64,000 nt of DNA from Orobanche coerulescens (taxonomy: Eukaryota; Streptophyta; Magnoliopsida; Lamiales; Orobanchaceae): positions 82,602,358 to 82,666,357 of the forward strand of contig CM065814.1 in assembly GCA_033398695.1 (NCBI GenBank), read 5' to 3'. Shown in pieces: positions 1 to 9,784 of this stretch. Position numbers and translations under genes: made by a program. Below the pieces are notes generated by a model. It saw only the letters and a program-made list of their open reading frames with translations. It made no database searches and was not told the DNA's origin. Position 1 is the stretch's first letter. Every line of letters starts with the position of its first letter.

Positions 1-2072
1 CTATATATGTGCCCGGCTAAAAATCCTACACAATATCCAATCGGAACGCAGATATGACTCGGATATGTCACGATGCAACATGACAACGAAACTCAAAGAA
101 ACACATATCGATAAGGATCAAAAGACTCACCGAAGTGAACAACAACAGATCGACAATGAAAAGTCGACACGACTAATCAATATCAAAACATCAATCACGG
201 GATCATCATCCCCAAATGAATGACCAAAACATCTACGATCTCAATACAATAGTCCTGGGATCAACATCCCTCAACGAATAACCGATACAAAACTCACTAC
301 ACGAAACCTCAACATATACAACAACTCAACATACTAATTATCCACATGATTGAACAAATACTTAGATTACCTCAAAGCCGAGGACCATATCCATCAACAT
401 CCCCAATGAGACGATCACCACAACCATTAATACCAACAATAGTCCTTTCTAACAACATTGCTATATGAATTATAAATGAAATGAAAACGAAACCATTCAT
501 CAAATATTATAAACTGAACAAGTATAAACTTGCCTCGATACCGATACCACGAATCCGTTACCAAAATCCATTGCCTTTGTCTACGAGCTCCTCAATCCCG
601 GCCAAAAGCAATCTACGAACTCTTTAGCCTCAACCGCAACTCAACGGTCATAATCCACGATCAAAACATATCAACCTATTGCAATAACCGATTAACACAC
701 ATTCGATAAAAATCAATAACCGACATACTCAACCAACAAACTCAACGGTTCAACGAAACCTCGATCATATACATAATACCAAATAATCCAACTCAACAAA
801 TACGAACCCATATCCACGATACAAGCCGTAACTCGATGATCACAAATAACAATCAATAACCGATCAACAAACGCAACGGTTCTACAATATCCCGATTAAA
901 CACATATCCAACAACCAAATCAATCGATCACGAATTCAAAACCACAATACGATTCCACAATCCAAATATCATATCCATAATCTATTTAAACCATCAAGGG
1001 TCTAACATTACCGATTCCAAATTCAATCTTAAAAACAATTACAAGTTTCCTCCTTGTAAATTCATAATATAAACCAATTACCGGTTATCATCATCAATCC
1101 GGATGATCCGATTAGTTCAACATCATAGATAACCATATTCCAAAGGTTTCAAATAATTCCATTATCCGAATTGAACACTTGTTAAATACCTATGAATTCT
1201 CAACTCAAAAGTGAATCATAAACTTATAAAACCCGAAAATCATATTCGTATTCCTATACAAATATTGTATCAAAACACGTAACTTAGTTATAGATATGAA
1301 TATTCCAGATTCATACCCAAAACACCAACACATTCCTCAAATCAATGATCAATCCATCTTGATATTAATGATTTTCAATTCCAACTTCAATTCCAAACAT
1401 GAATCAAACAAGACTTCTTCTTGTTATACTAGTAATTCTGTAGAAAACAATATACCGAGTATTATCGTGAATAATCACACTCCAATTATCCGAAATCCTT
1501 CCAAAATCATAACATGTATAACTTATGAATTCTTCAAGAACACGAATTATCCGAATTCACGTTCACAATCCATAAAAGAACACAATCCGATATTTTCTAA
1601 CATCTAACCAATCCTTAATCATACTTCAAGGTATATATCATCATGTTCTTCAACATATGATCTTCTTAACATCAGAAATCGAAGCAATACTACCAAGAAC
1701 ATCAAGAATATTATGATTCCATAATCATAACAACATAATCAAGACTTAATTCAACATATCATCATCTTCCTTCAACATACACCTCATATAACCTCAAGAA
1801 TCGAAACAACAACATCTTAATCATCTTCATACGAATCATTTATCAACAACAACATCAAAATCCGAAATTCAAGAGAGGATTATCCAACATACCTCTTGGA
1901 AGATGGAATACTCAATAAATTACTTCAAGAATCATCAATGACTCCATATCCGAGCTCCAAATCCAAGCCCTCAAGCTCAAAATCGGATTAGGAGAGCCAA
2001 AGTATCCCTCTCTCAATGTTTGAAGACGAAAAACGAAAAGAAAGCGTCGAAGGAAATGAAAGACGGGCATCT

Positions 2073-2083
2073 ACTTATAAAAC
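2073..2083 (-). promoter_or_regulatory. TATA box of LTR F
   Basis: The minus strand reads GTTTTATAAGTAG here, immediately downstream of the palindrome arrays. The same arrangement is seen in G, E and D'. Transcription would start about 25-30 bp to the left. Inferred from sequence only. Confidence 0.55.
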
Positions 2084-2117
2084 ATTTACATTCGTTAAAT
2101 GCGTAACACACCAAAGT

Positions 2118-2310
2118 TAACGTCGTAACACGCATTACGTCGTTAGCCATCCTTGATAGCGTCGTAATGCTAATCCCAAAACTAAGCATCTGTTTGTTAA
2201 CATGCTTACGTCGTAATGTTTCCTTCATAACATACGTAACATGTACGTTGACTCGCTTCTGATAAAACTTATATTACGTCGTAATACATCACGTATAACG
2301 TCGTAATACG
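2118..2310. repeat. Palindrome cluster, TTACGTCGTAA type (LTR F)
   Basis: Copies or near copies of the 11-bp near-palindrome TTAC-GTC-GTAA have ACGTCGT cores starting at 2120, 2137, 2159 (GCGTCGT), 2208, 2276 and 2298, with a GTAC-type copy at 2230. Several neighbours are 22 bp apart (2137-2159, 2208-2230, 2276-2298): an 11-bp motif plus an 11-bp spacer. Spacer sequences are unrelated. Confidence 0.75.
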
Positions 2311-2400
2311 TAGTTGACTCGCTTGTCAACATCCTTCCGCCGAAAGCTGCCGACACAGGGTCCCACCTGCCGGCCAAGACTCGATCGTCTGATTCCCATG

Positions 2401-2483
2401 TTACGTACGTAATGTCTCGGCCATAACGTACGTAACTCTACCAATTTAACGTACGTAAGCTTCAACACATAACGTACGTAATG
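2401..2483. repeat. 23-bp phased palindrome array, TTACGTACGTAA type (LTR F)
   Basis: ACGTACGT cores start at 2403, 2426, 2449 and 2472, exactly 23 bp apart each time. The flanks are TTA/TAA, making 11-12 bp palindromes separated by 11-bp spacers that share no sequence. This is therefore conserved spacing rather than a simple tandem repeat. Confidence 0.92.
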
Positions 2484-3471
2484 GCTTCCATACTTAGCCA
2501 TTTTCAACAATTCCTGTCCAATGCCACGACATACCGAATACGAACATACGGCAAAATCAATACATATACTCAATTCAATAATTTTCTCATACGGTATACC
2601 TGATATCCGAATCAGTTTAACCTGATACAACATATCCTGAATATATCTGTCAATCAAAAACGATAATCACACCAGTATAACTGTCTCGGTTCTCAATTTA
2701 TTTTATCCATACTGTATAGATACCAAACTATACAGTATATCTCAGATAAAATAACGCGAAAAATTTATACTGAAAATTCGGGTATTACACCGACCATCCC
2801 CGTGAGGATCTACCAGGCCAATTATAGAAATAGGACATCACATTACTAGTCGACATGGCTAAATAACGTACCATTAGACCGATTTGGTCTTTCACCACAA
2901 ACATACAACTTAACCTTCATATACATCTCTCTCTTTCAAAACTCATAGCCGCACATGAGTCAAAATATAACAACACTCCCATACATCGGGAAAACACTAC
3001 AGCGGAAAAGAAAATGCATTACTATCACCAGTACCAAGTACTAGTCTTCATGTGATTAGTATCGTTTGTCTTCCATTATACTTCGTACCGATCCTGTGAT
3101 TAGCTCCCCAAGAACCTGCAAGTACCTGGACGCAATACAGACATCCACCCCCCGATTTCTCGGGATTAGCAAAATTCCACTATTTTGCTAGTGCAAGTAT
3201 AAAGTGCAAATACGAGCCATACACATCATCCTCCAAGAACATAATAATCGGGAACATCCAACCAGTTAATCATAACAAATACTTCCCGAGATAATTCACT
3301 TGATTAAAACCGTTCGAACTATGAAAGGTAGGAATGAAATCAATGTACATATTGCAAAACAATTTAAGATCTCGGGAGTTTTAAAAACATTTGGAATTAA
3401 GAAATCTCATCTTATCGAAAACCACTTCGGGACATAGCCCAAAGATCATTTTACAAAATACAAATCCGATT

Positions 3472-3921
3472 ACAAAACACGGAGTCCATGACCCAATCAT
3501 ATGATGCTGATCACAAAACACGGGGTCCACGACCCAATCATCCATATCAACATATTCCCAAGGATTATTCGCGTCCCGTGCTAGCAAGCCACGAACCTCA
3601 GAGCCTCCTCGAGACATACCCGAGTGAATAACCCAATAGGAAACCACACAATATAACATATCATCGTGACAACAGTCACAATAACCACAACCATGACATA
3701 CGTTCATAGTTATCCCGGCATCGGGCTAGCAAGCCACAAACCTCGAAGCCTCCGTGAGACCTGCCTGATTTGGACAACCCATGACAAGTACGTCACACAA
3801 CAAAACCACAATCATAAGTTATCCCGGCATCGGGCTAGCAAGCCACGAATCTCAGAGCCTCCACGAAACATACCTGGTTTGGATAACCCAATGGTCACGC
3901 CCGATCCGCACTAGCAAGGAC
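3472..3921. repeat. Short direct repeats inside the D LTR
   Basis: Two copies of a roughly 41-bp unit (ACAAAACACGGRGTCCAYG...ACCCAATCAT) start near 3472 and 3513. Three copies of a longer unit marked by CTAGCAAGCCAC start at 3581, 3726 and 3835, each followed by a diverged ...CTC.GAGCCTCC...GAGACATACC segment. A partial fourth copy (CTAGCAAGGACGGATCC) lies near 3910. These lie in the R-U5 part of the LTR, and similar but different repeats sit at the matching place in E and D'. Confidence 0.7.
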
Positions 3922-4918
3922 GGATCCCGGAGGTTCAACAAACCCTACCCGGTGGCACATCACTTTACAATCATCACACAACAACAAGGAAGTATAATTT
4001 CCAAACAACACCGAACATCACAACCTCCTTACAAAGGAGTCACAACTAATATCATACAACATCACATATTTGCCAAACGAGTACACGTATCAATACGAAA
4101 TCCTCGACAAGCGAAAAAGGACTACTATAACCACGTAATATTACTACAACATATTCCAACATACAACATTAATACATATATTCAGAAAAACACCTTTGTT
4201 CCAAAACACATGAGTTGTCTTTATAGAAACCGTTATTGAAATATAAACCAATTCTTTGGAAAATTCATTATAAGCATTCAAGTAGCACACATAATTGGTC
4301 ACCAACTACAATTTCTACGAAACACGTAATGTATGGGCAAGATACTTGCCTCGAATAGTTGCAATCACGAGAAACAGATCGTAGTAAGTCGACACGAATC
4401 ATCTATGAATCCTCCGACTCCGCTGAACACCAACACTCAATAATTACTACGAATGATAAAACCCACAATGGGAATAATCCCCTTAACACAACGTAAATCC
4501 GCTGCACCAATTAAACGAACAATTAAGATTCAAGGGTTTCCTCCAAAACGGTCAAGAACACGAATCGACCCGATAATTCATGAAAAATGGAATTCAAACC
4601 ATGGATTATGATAAACAAGACTGGATACAAACGATGGAACCAACAATCTCGATTAGGATTTCGAAATCAAGAAAACCCCCCAAATATTCCCGAAATAGGG
4701 TTCTAATATGATTACCTCGATTAAAAGGGGAAAAGATGATTAGATGTTGTTAATACACACCAAGACCTTGATGATTATATTGTAGGATTGAAGATTGGGG
4801 AACTTTTATGAAGAATCGCCCCGAAATTGCCTCAAGAACTCTGCCCATCGCGTGAGAGTGGAAATGACAAATTCTGTCTTCAAACAGAAAAGACCGCTGC
4901 CTAAAAACAGACCCCTAG

Positions 4919-4976
4919 TTACGACCGTAACATAATTGCCATTACGGCCGTAACAAACTCCATTACGGCCGTAACC
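4919..4976. repeat. Phased palindrome array, TTACGGCCGTAA type (D LTR1)
   Basis: Cores start at 4921 (ACGACCGT), 4944 (ACGGCCGT) and 4965 (ACGGCCGT). The first interval is 23 bp; the second is 21, and LTR2 shows 23 there. The array lies just upstream, on the minus strand, of a weak TATA-like CTGTTTTTAG at 4901-4910. Confidence 0.85.
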
Positions 4977-5403
4977 TGCATTCTGGCAGCAGAATTCTCG
5001 ACAACAAACAAAAGCATGAAACGAACATGCGATTATGACAATCCAAAGGTAGGTAAAACGGGCACGTAAGCGAGTACCCAAAACTTTGGGAAATTACAAA
5101 ACAACCCAAATATCCGAAAAATGACGATACGAGATTGAATAACAATTCCGAAGTTCATAACATGACCAAAAATGATAAATGAACTTGTAGGGACGACAAA
5201 ATAACAGTTTCGAGCAAGATTCACAAGAATCGGACCCAAATGCGGAAAAGCCGCAATAATATACCGATTAAACCGAAACAATATCAAAACTTGCTCGAAT
5301 GACAAAATGTGCAGAACAACACATGTCCAAAATGTGTCAATGAACACAAGCGAGTTGCTAAAATCGAAAAATACAGGAATGAAAAATACGGGTATTACAT
5401 TCT

Positions 5404-5417
5404 ACCCCCCTTAAAAG
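5404..5417 (-). other. Polypurine tract of D internal 1
   Basis: The minus strand reads CTTTTAAGGGGGGTA just before the LTR start TGTAATACCC. This is where second-strand synthesis would be primed. G has the matching CTTTAAAGGGGGGAG. Confidence 0.85.
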
Positions 5418-5437
5418 AAGTTTCGTCCCCGAAACTT
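5418..5437 (-). other. Perfect 8-bp hairpin next to the polypurine tract (D1)
   Basis: AAGTTTCG and CGAAACTT flank a 4-nt loop (TCCC; GGGA on the minus strand). The same hairpin stands beside the polypurine tract in internal 2 (51377-51396, one wobble) and in G (47942-47959), and degraded in D' near 61640. Confidence 0.7.
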
Positions 5438-5490
5438 AAAACAATGAAAACAAGGCAACAACAAAGCAAGTAACTGACAAATCGCATCTC

Positions 5491-6549
5491 TCAAGGATAT
5501 CTCAGAGTCGATCGCAATATCAGTGCTGAATTCCGCGCCTCGGAGGACTCGGCTACCATCTCGGAAAACTGGATTTTATGCCCCTCAAGTCCGCACTTGT
5601 AACACGTTACTGGCGGGGAAGGACAATGTGCCCGAACATGTCTCGGCACATTACAGTTGAAACACCTCCTGGCCTTACCAGGATTCAAAGCTGACGACTT
5701 GGAACTCTCAGTTCCCTTCATCGGTCGATGGAGCTTCGTGGCAGAAAGTCCACAGTGTTGCGGTTTAGAAACTCCAATTCCTGTAGTGATAGCAAAATCA
5801 TCAGACTTCCTCTGTTTCTTCGACTCGGGCACACATTCAGTCGATAACGAAGCTAGTTCGTATGCTAATGCTCGATTCTGATATTCTCTCAACATGGAGC
5901 AAGTGAGTCCTGCCATATACTGGCGAATCTCTGGCTTCATCCGCATGTCAAAATGACAGATCTCCTCTTCTTCAGTCCTCACCAGATCTCGCACATAACT
6001 GAGTTGTTTGCTCTAATCGACGATTGCTTGAGACACCGGTACATCTTGCGGTTTTCCCAAGTAAAAATCACGAATTCTCTGCTCTCTGATCGGTTCCGGA
6101 CAAAACTCGGCTTCCATTAACTCCTAGAACTCCACCCACATGAAAACACGATCCCGAGGCTTAACAGCCTCCCACCAGTTGGCGGCATCTCTATCAAGAA
6201 AGTACTGAGGGATGGGTACTTTCCGCTCTTCGGGGCAATCAACTGGTTCTAATATATTTCCCAACTGTAAAGCCAACCATCCCAGCTCAGTGCATCCGCG
6301 GCACCAGCAAAATTAGGGGGATTCATACGAACCACTTCTCGTAGCCATTGGTTTGCGCCGACGTTCTGGGTCACAGCTGTGTTACGTTGAACCGCCTGGG
6401 TCAATTGAGTCATTTGTGTCGCTACTTGTTGCAATATAGTAGCAACACAAATGTCTATGCCATCCCTGACAACATTATCATGGTCCTGCATCTGATCCTT
6501 ATGACCATTTGTACCTCGGTCACGACCACGACCTCTGCCCCTCGGCATA
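5491..6549 (-). pseudogene. gag: gag of D internal 1, broken
   Basis: Gypsy Gag, the capsid/nucleocapsid protein that packages element RNA. The start is the ATG at 6548-6546, one base after a splice-acceptor-like TTGTTCAG. The protein opens with a basic MPRGRGRGRDRG stretch. A capsid core follows (WLREVVRMNPPNFAG...), broken by a stop or frameshift near 6249 and further stops near 6125 and 6010. The C-terminal frame (5994-5491) has one full zinc knuckle (CFNCNVPRHVRAHC, C-x2-C-x4-H-x4-C) and a second that lacks its last cysteine (CYKCGLEGHKIQFS). The polypurine tract follows about 75 bp after the stop, so there is no room for pol. Family assignment is firm; lineage within gypsy is inferred from similarity to G. 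Confidence 0.8.
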
Positions 6550-8088
6550 CTGAACAAGTGATCACTCAGCACAACGGCACACAACATCATAAAACAAATT
6601 ACCAATTTGCCAACTCATCATAACATATCAACATAAAGCATCAAATAGAAACACGATAAAATATCCGCTCCGGATAATTACATGAACAAAAAAATTACAA
6701 TAGCAACAAATGAAACTTACGGTCGTAACTAACGGATCACGTAATCGTATCAACAAAAAAAAATTAACGACCATTAACATTACAATCACGGCCATAATAT
6801 ACCACACGTGGTGGCCAATCATTGTTAACATTCCTTTTAAAACTCCACGAGGTATCCATTTAAATAATATCATTAGAAAATCTTTGAATCTTTATGATTA
6901 TTCGAAATAAAATTTTGAAAGTACTTTTGGGTACCTTAGGTTGTTTTATCAATACAAGAACTCCAGTTCAAACCATTTGTTTTTTAAAACCTTTGCATAA
7001 CCATAACTCGGAACAACAAGTTTTCTCGAAATCAACATCATCTAGATGACCATGTCATCACTTATCATTATCTTAAATAACATTACATAAGGTATCGCGT
7101 GGTCATGCCCTCTTAGCATCGACCCTCGAAGGTTCTGTTGAACCGTTTCCGGTGGACAAACCATTCATACATATACTAAACATTTCCACCAATCAACAAT
7201 CATATAGGAAATGACATTATACAAACCATAAGGCATACCCAAACCCTGCAACACGATATTTGGGAACATAACCAAAATTTTCCAAATCTGAATTTTAAAG
7301 TTTAAGTCGAGTAAGATTTTTCATCTTTCGCTATTTATTTTTGAAAATAAAAGAAATCATATTTTATTTTGAAATACAAAAATTTTGTGATGTGAAAGAT
7401 TTTTTTAAAATCGCGTACTCGAGTTATTTTGAAAATAAACAGTTAGGCTAAAACCATCTCTAAAATCCTTTCAAACATGAAAAAAGATTAACAACGGTAT
7501 CATTTTACAAAATTTCCAAAATACTTCAAAATACATTTTTCAAATACCATCGTAGGGTTTCATTTGAGAATACAATGCCAGTTCGCCAAATTCAAACAAT
7601 TTTCAAAATCCAGACGAATCTGCCATTTAACTGCACCGTCAAAAGATTTCCAAAATTTGGTTTTCCACAAACTTACTCAAGTCTATGAAATTCTCGGAAA
7701 AGCATTTTCAAACACGCACGCAACATACATAATTGTCAATGGGACCAAGTTGTAGCATATAACAACACTTAGCCAAAATAATCAATTCTCAAGCACATGC
7801 CTATACGGCATTCAAAATCACAAATCCAGCAAACACAACTCATGAACACCAAATTCAAACATATGTCAAACAATCTATCTGAGTTTCTCAACAACTCTAC
7901 CATTGATACATTTTCTGGAACACATCGATGTTCAAGGTTTCGTATCGCTCTACAACAATTGGTGTCCAATCCATCCAGTTCATTACCCACGTAATATGCC
8001 ACAAATATCAAATACAAATTCCATATCTTGACACGCATGTAAACATAGTCATGAAACACAAATAATGCATATAAAAGAGGAGGCTTAC
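6550..8088 (-). other. Probable leader intron of D internal 1
   Basis: Reading on the minus strand, about 150 nt after the primer site there is a donor-like GGAT|GTAAGC (8088), and TTGTTCAG ends at 6550, one nt before the gag ATG. No coding frame is credible in these 1.5 kb. The sequence is AT-rich with a cluster of four degenerate palindromes (6717-6798). G and internal 2 show the same donor/acceptor layout. Splicing is inferred and needs transcripts. Confidence 0.5.
6717..6798. repeat. Degenerate palindrome cluster in the D leader
   Basis: Cores near 6719 (ACGGTCGT), 6739, 6767 (ACGACCAT) and 6788 (ACGGCCAT) are degenerate forms of the motif in the LTR array. Internal 2 (52661-52740) and D' (62994-63073) keep the same cluster with spacings of about 20, 25-28 and 21 bp. 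Confidence 0.5.
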
Positions 8089-8245
8089 ATCCACAGGTCG
8101 TACGAAGATGATGATTGTACCACGATACTAATCACGTCCGACATCTCAGACGACGCGTCGTGACACAACTCAGTCAAACAAAATCCGACGAGACCAGACT
8201 CAACAAACACAACTTGACCCGACAACCTAGGTTTCCACGACCTAA

Positions 8246-8257
8246 GCTCCGATACCA
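8246..8257 (-). other. Primer-binding site, D internal 1
   Basis: The minus strand reads TGGTATCGGAGC, five bases after the LTR end (GGTGTTACA). This matches the 3' end of plant initiator tRNA-Met (usual site TGGTATCAGAGC) with one change. Confidence 0.85.
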
Positions 8258-8262
8258 TATTC

Positions 8263-9200
8263 TGTAACACCCCCAATCTACTCGGGAATATTACAGCGCC
8301 GCAGACCCTCTCCGTGAGGATCTACCAGGCTAATTACAAAAATAGGACATCATATTACTTGCCGACTTGGCTAAATAACGAACCATTAGCCCGATTTGGT
8401 CTTTCACCACAAACATACAACTTAAACTTCATATACATCTCTCTTTCAAAACTCATAGCCGCACATGGGTCAAAATACAACAACACTCCCATACAGAGGG
8501 AAAACACTACAGCGAAAAAGAAAATACATTATGATCTCTAGTACCAAGTACTAGTCTTCATGTTATTAGTATCGTTTGTCTTCCATCATCCTTCATACCG
8601 ATCCTGTGATTATCTCCCCAAGAACCTACAAGTACCTCGATGCAATACAGACATCCACCCCCCGATTTCTCGGGGGTTAGCAAAATTCCACTATTTTGCT
8701 AGTGCAAGTATAAAGTGTAAATCCAAGCCATACACATCATCCTCCGAGAACATAATAATCGAGAACATCCAACCAGTTAATCATAACAAAGACTTCCCGA
8801 GATAATTCAATTGATTAAAACCGTTCAAACCATGAAAGGTAGGAATGAAATCAATGTACATCTTTCAAAACAATTTAGATCTTAGGAGTTTTAAAAACAT
8901 TTGGAATTTAAGAAATCTCATCTTACCGAAAACCACTTAGGGACATAGCCCAAAGATCATTTTCCAAAATACAAATCCGATAACAAAACACGGGGTCCAC
9001 GACCCAATCATACGATTCTGATCACAAAACACGGGGTCCACGACCCAATCATCCATATCAACATATTTCCAAGAATTATTCGCGTCCCGTGCTAGCAAAC
9101 CACGAACCTCAGAGCCCCCTAGAGACATACCCGAGTGACTAACCCAATGGGAAACCATACAATATCACATATCATCCTGACAACAGTTCACAATAACCCC
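8263..9200 (-). mobile_element. D LTR2, left part (U5 side)
   Basis: Starts TGTAACACCCCCAATC (LTR end on the minus strand) and matches 2790-3690 of LTR1. It stops at CAATAACCCC, where copia C begins. Comparison with LTR1 shows that about 325 bp of D sequence is missing here before D resumes at 38984. Confidence 0.85.
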
Positions 9201-9771
9201 TCATGTTACTTGGTGGTTTCTTTTTTGTTGTTTTGTGATAAATAAATTCCATGTTGATATATCAACACATGGTGCCAAGTATCTTAATATCGTGGGATCT
9301 CTTAATCACATTATAAAACAAAAACACATCTCACAACCTAAGATAATACACCATTCGGTCGAAGCCATTGTAAGGGAGAGAGAGAGAGAGAGATTTTTTT
9401 CTTGTTCAATTCTTCATCTTGGAGGTGAGAAAAAGATAAGAAATAGAGAGAAAAAATTCCTACGAGTTTCCCTAGCCGTGTTCTTGGAGAATGGAGTCTT
9501 GTAGAATTTTTCGAGCAACTTCCGACGCGTGGTGAGGTAGAGACATCGTGCTTTCGGTGTTTGGGACGAGGGGATTTCGTGCTCGTGCTCGTGCTCGGGT
9601 TCGTGATCATCATCAACTTACGAAGATTTTTCCAATGGCTTCAAGGGTATGGGACCTTAGTCCTTTTATCTTCGTTTTTCCTTTTCGTATATACGTTACT
9701 TGATCGATCCTGTTTGGGATTCTTTATTATTATTCCGCTGCATATTCGTTTTTTTTTTCGGAATCCCAACA
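9201..9771 (+). mobile_element. C 5' LTR remnant
   Basis: Aligns with 38422-38983 of the 3' LTR (about 15 differences in the first 180 bp by eye) and ends GGAATCCCAACA. The first 1.3 kb is missing. The break lies at a CCCC that corresponds to the long C run at 38402-38419 in the 3' LTR. It contains a (GA)n microsatellite at 9375-9392, shorter in the 3' LTR. Confidence 0.85.
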
Positions 9772-9772
9772 G

Positions 9773-9784
9773 TGGTATCATATC
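9773..9784 (+). other. Primer-binding site of C
   Basis: TGGTATCATATC, two bases after the LTR end. The first eight bases match the initiator tRNA-Met site; the rest has decayed. Confidence 0.7.

Larger units (their letters stand above)
1..2789 (-). mobile_element. Element F: partial gypsy LTR, reverse orientation
   Basis: The right end, read on the minus strand, starts TGTAATACCCG, a standard gypsy LTR start. The left end is cut by the window. The first 120 bp match, in reverse, the 42040-42120 part of the G LTR (motifs around GTGCCCGRCTAAAAATC and GTCACGATGCAACATGAC), so F is a diverged relative of G. The minus-strand order is palindrome arrays (2482-2118), TATA box (about 2078), then a long AT-rich R-U5. 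No coding sequence is credible in it; short open frames are chance. It ends directly on D at 2789, with no polypurine tract on the right, so it is either a 5' LTR of an element lying to the left or a solo LTR. Confidence 0.8.
2790..5399 (-). mobile_element. D LTR1 (outer 3' LTR, truncated)
   Basis: Matches the LTR2 and LTR3 copies. It lacks about the first 37 bp at its left (U5) edge, where it abuts F, and has a deletion of about 77 bp near 4992 relative to LTR2. Its right end, GGTATTACA, is the LTR start on the minus strand and is followed by the polypurine tract. It holds short direct repeats (3472-3921) and a three-copy palindrome array (4919-4976). No gene is present. Confidence 0.85.

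Noticed and set aside
1296..1607. 103-codon open frame in F
   Set aside because: Asn/Ser/Ile-rich low-complexity translation of AT-rich LTR sequence; not seen in the related G LTR as a conserved protein.
2401..2483. CRISPR-like repeat-spacer pattern
   Set aside because: Units are 12-bp palindromes with 11-bp gaps inside plant LTRs; no cas genes, and repeats are far too short.
3381..4239. Open frames on both strands in the D LTR
   Set aside because: They follow the direct repeats and appear in shifted form in each LTR copy; no domain.
9375..9392. (GA)n microsatellite as a functional signal
   Set aside because: Length differs between the two C LTRs, as expected of a neutral microsatellite.
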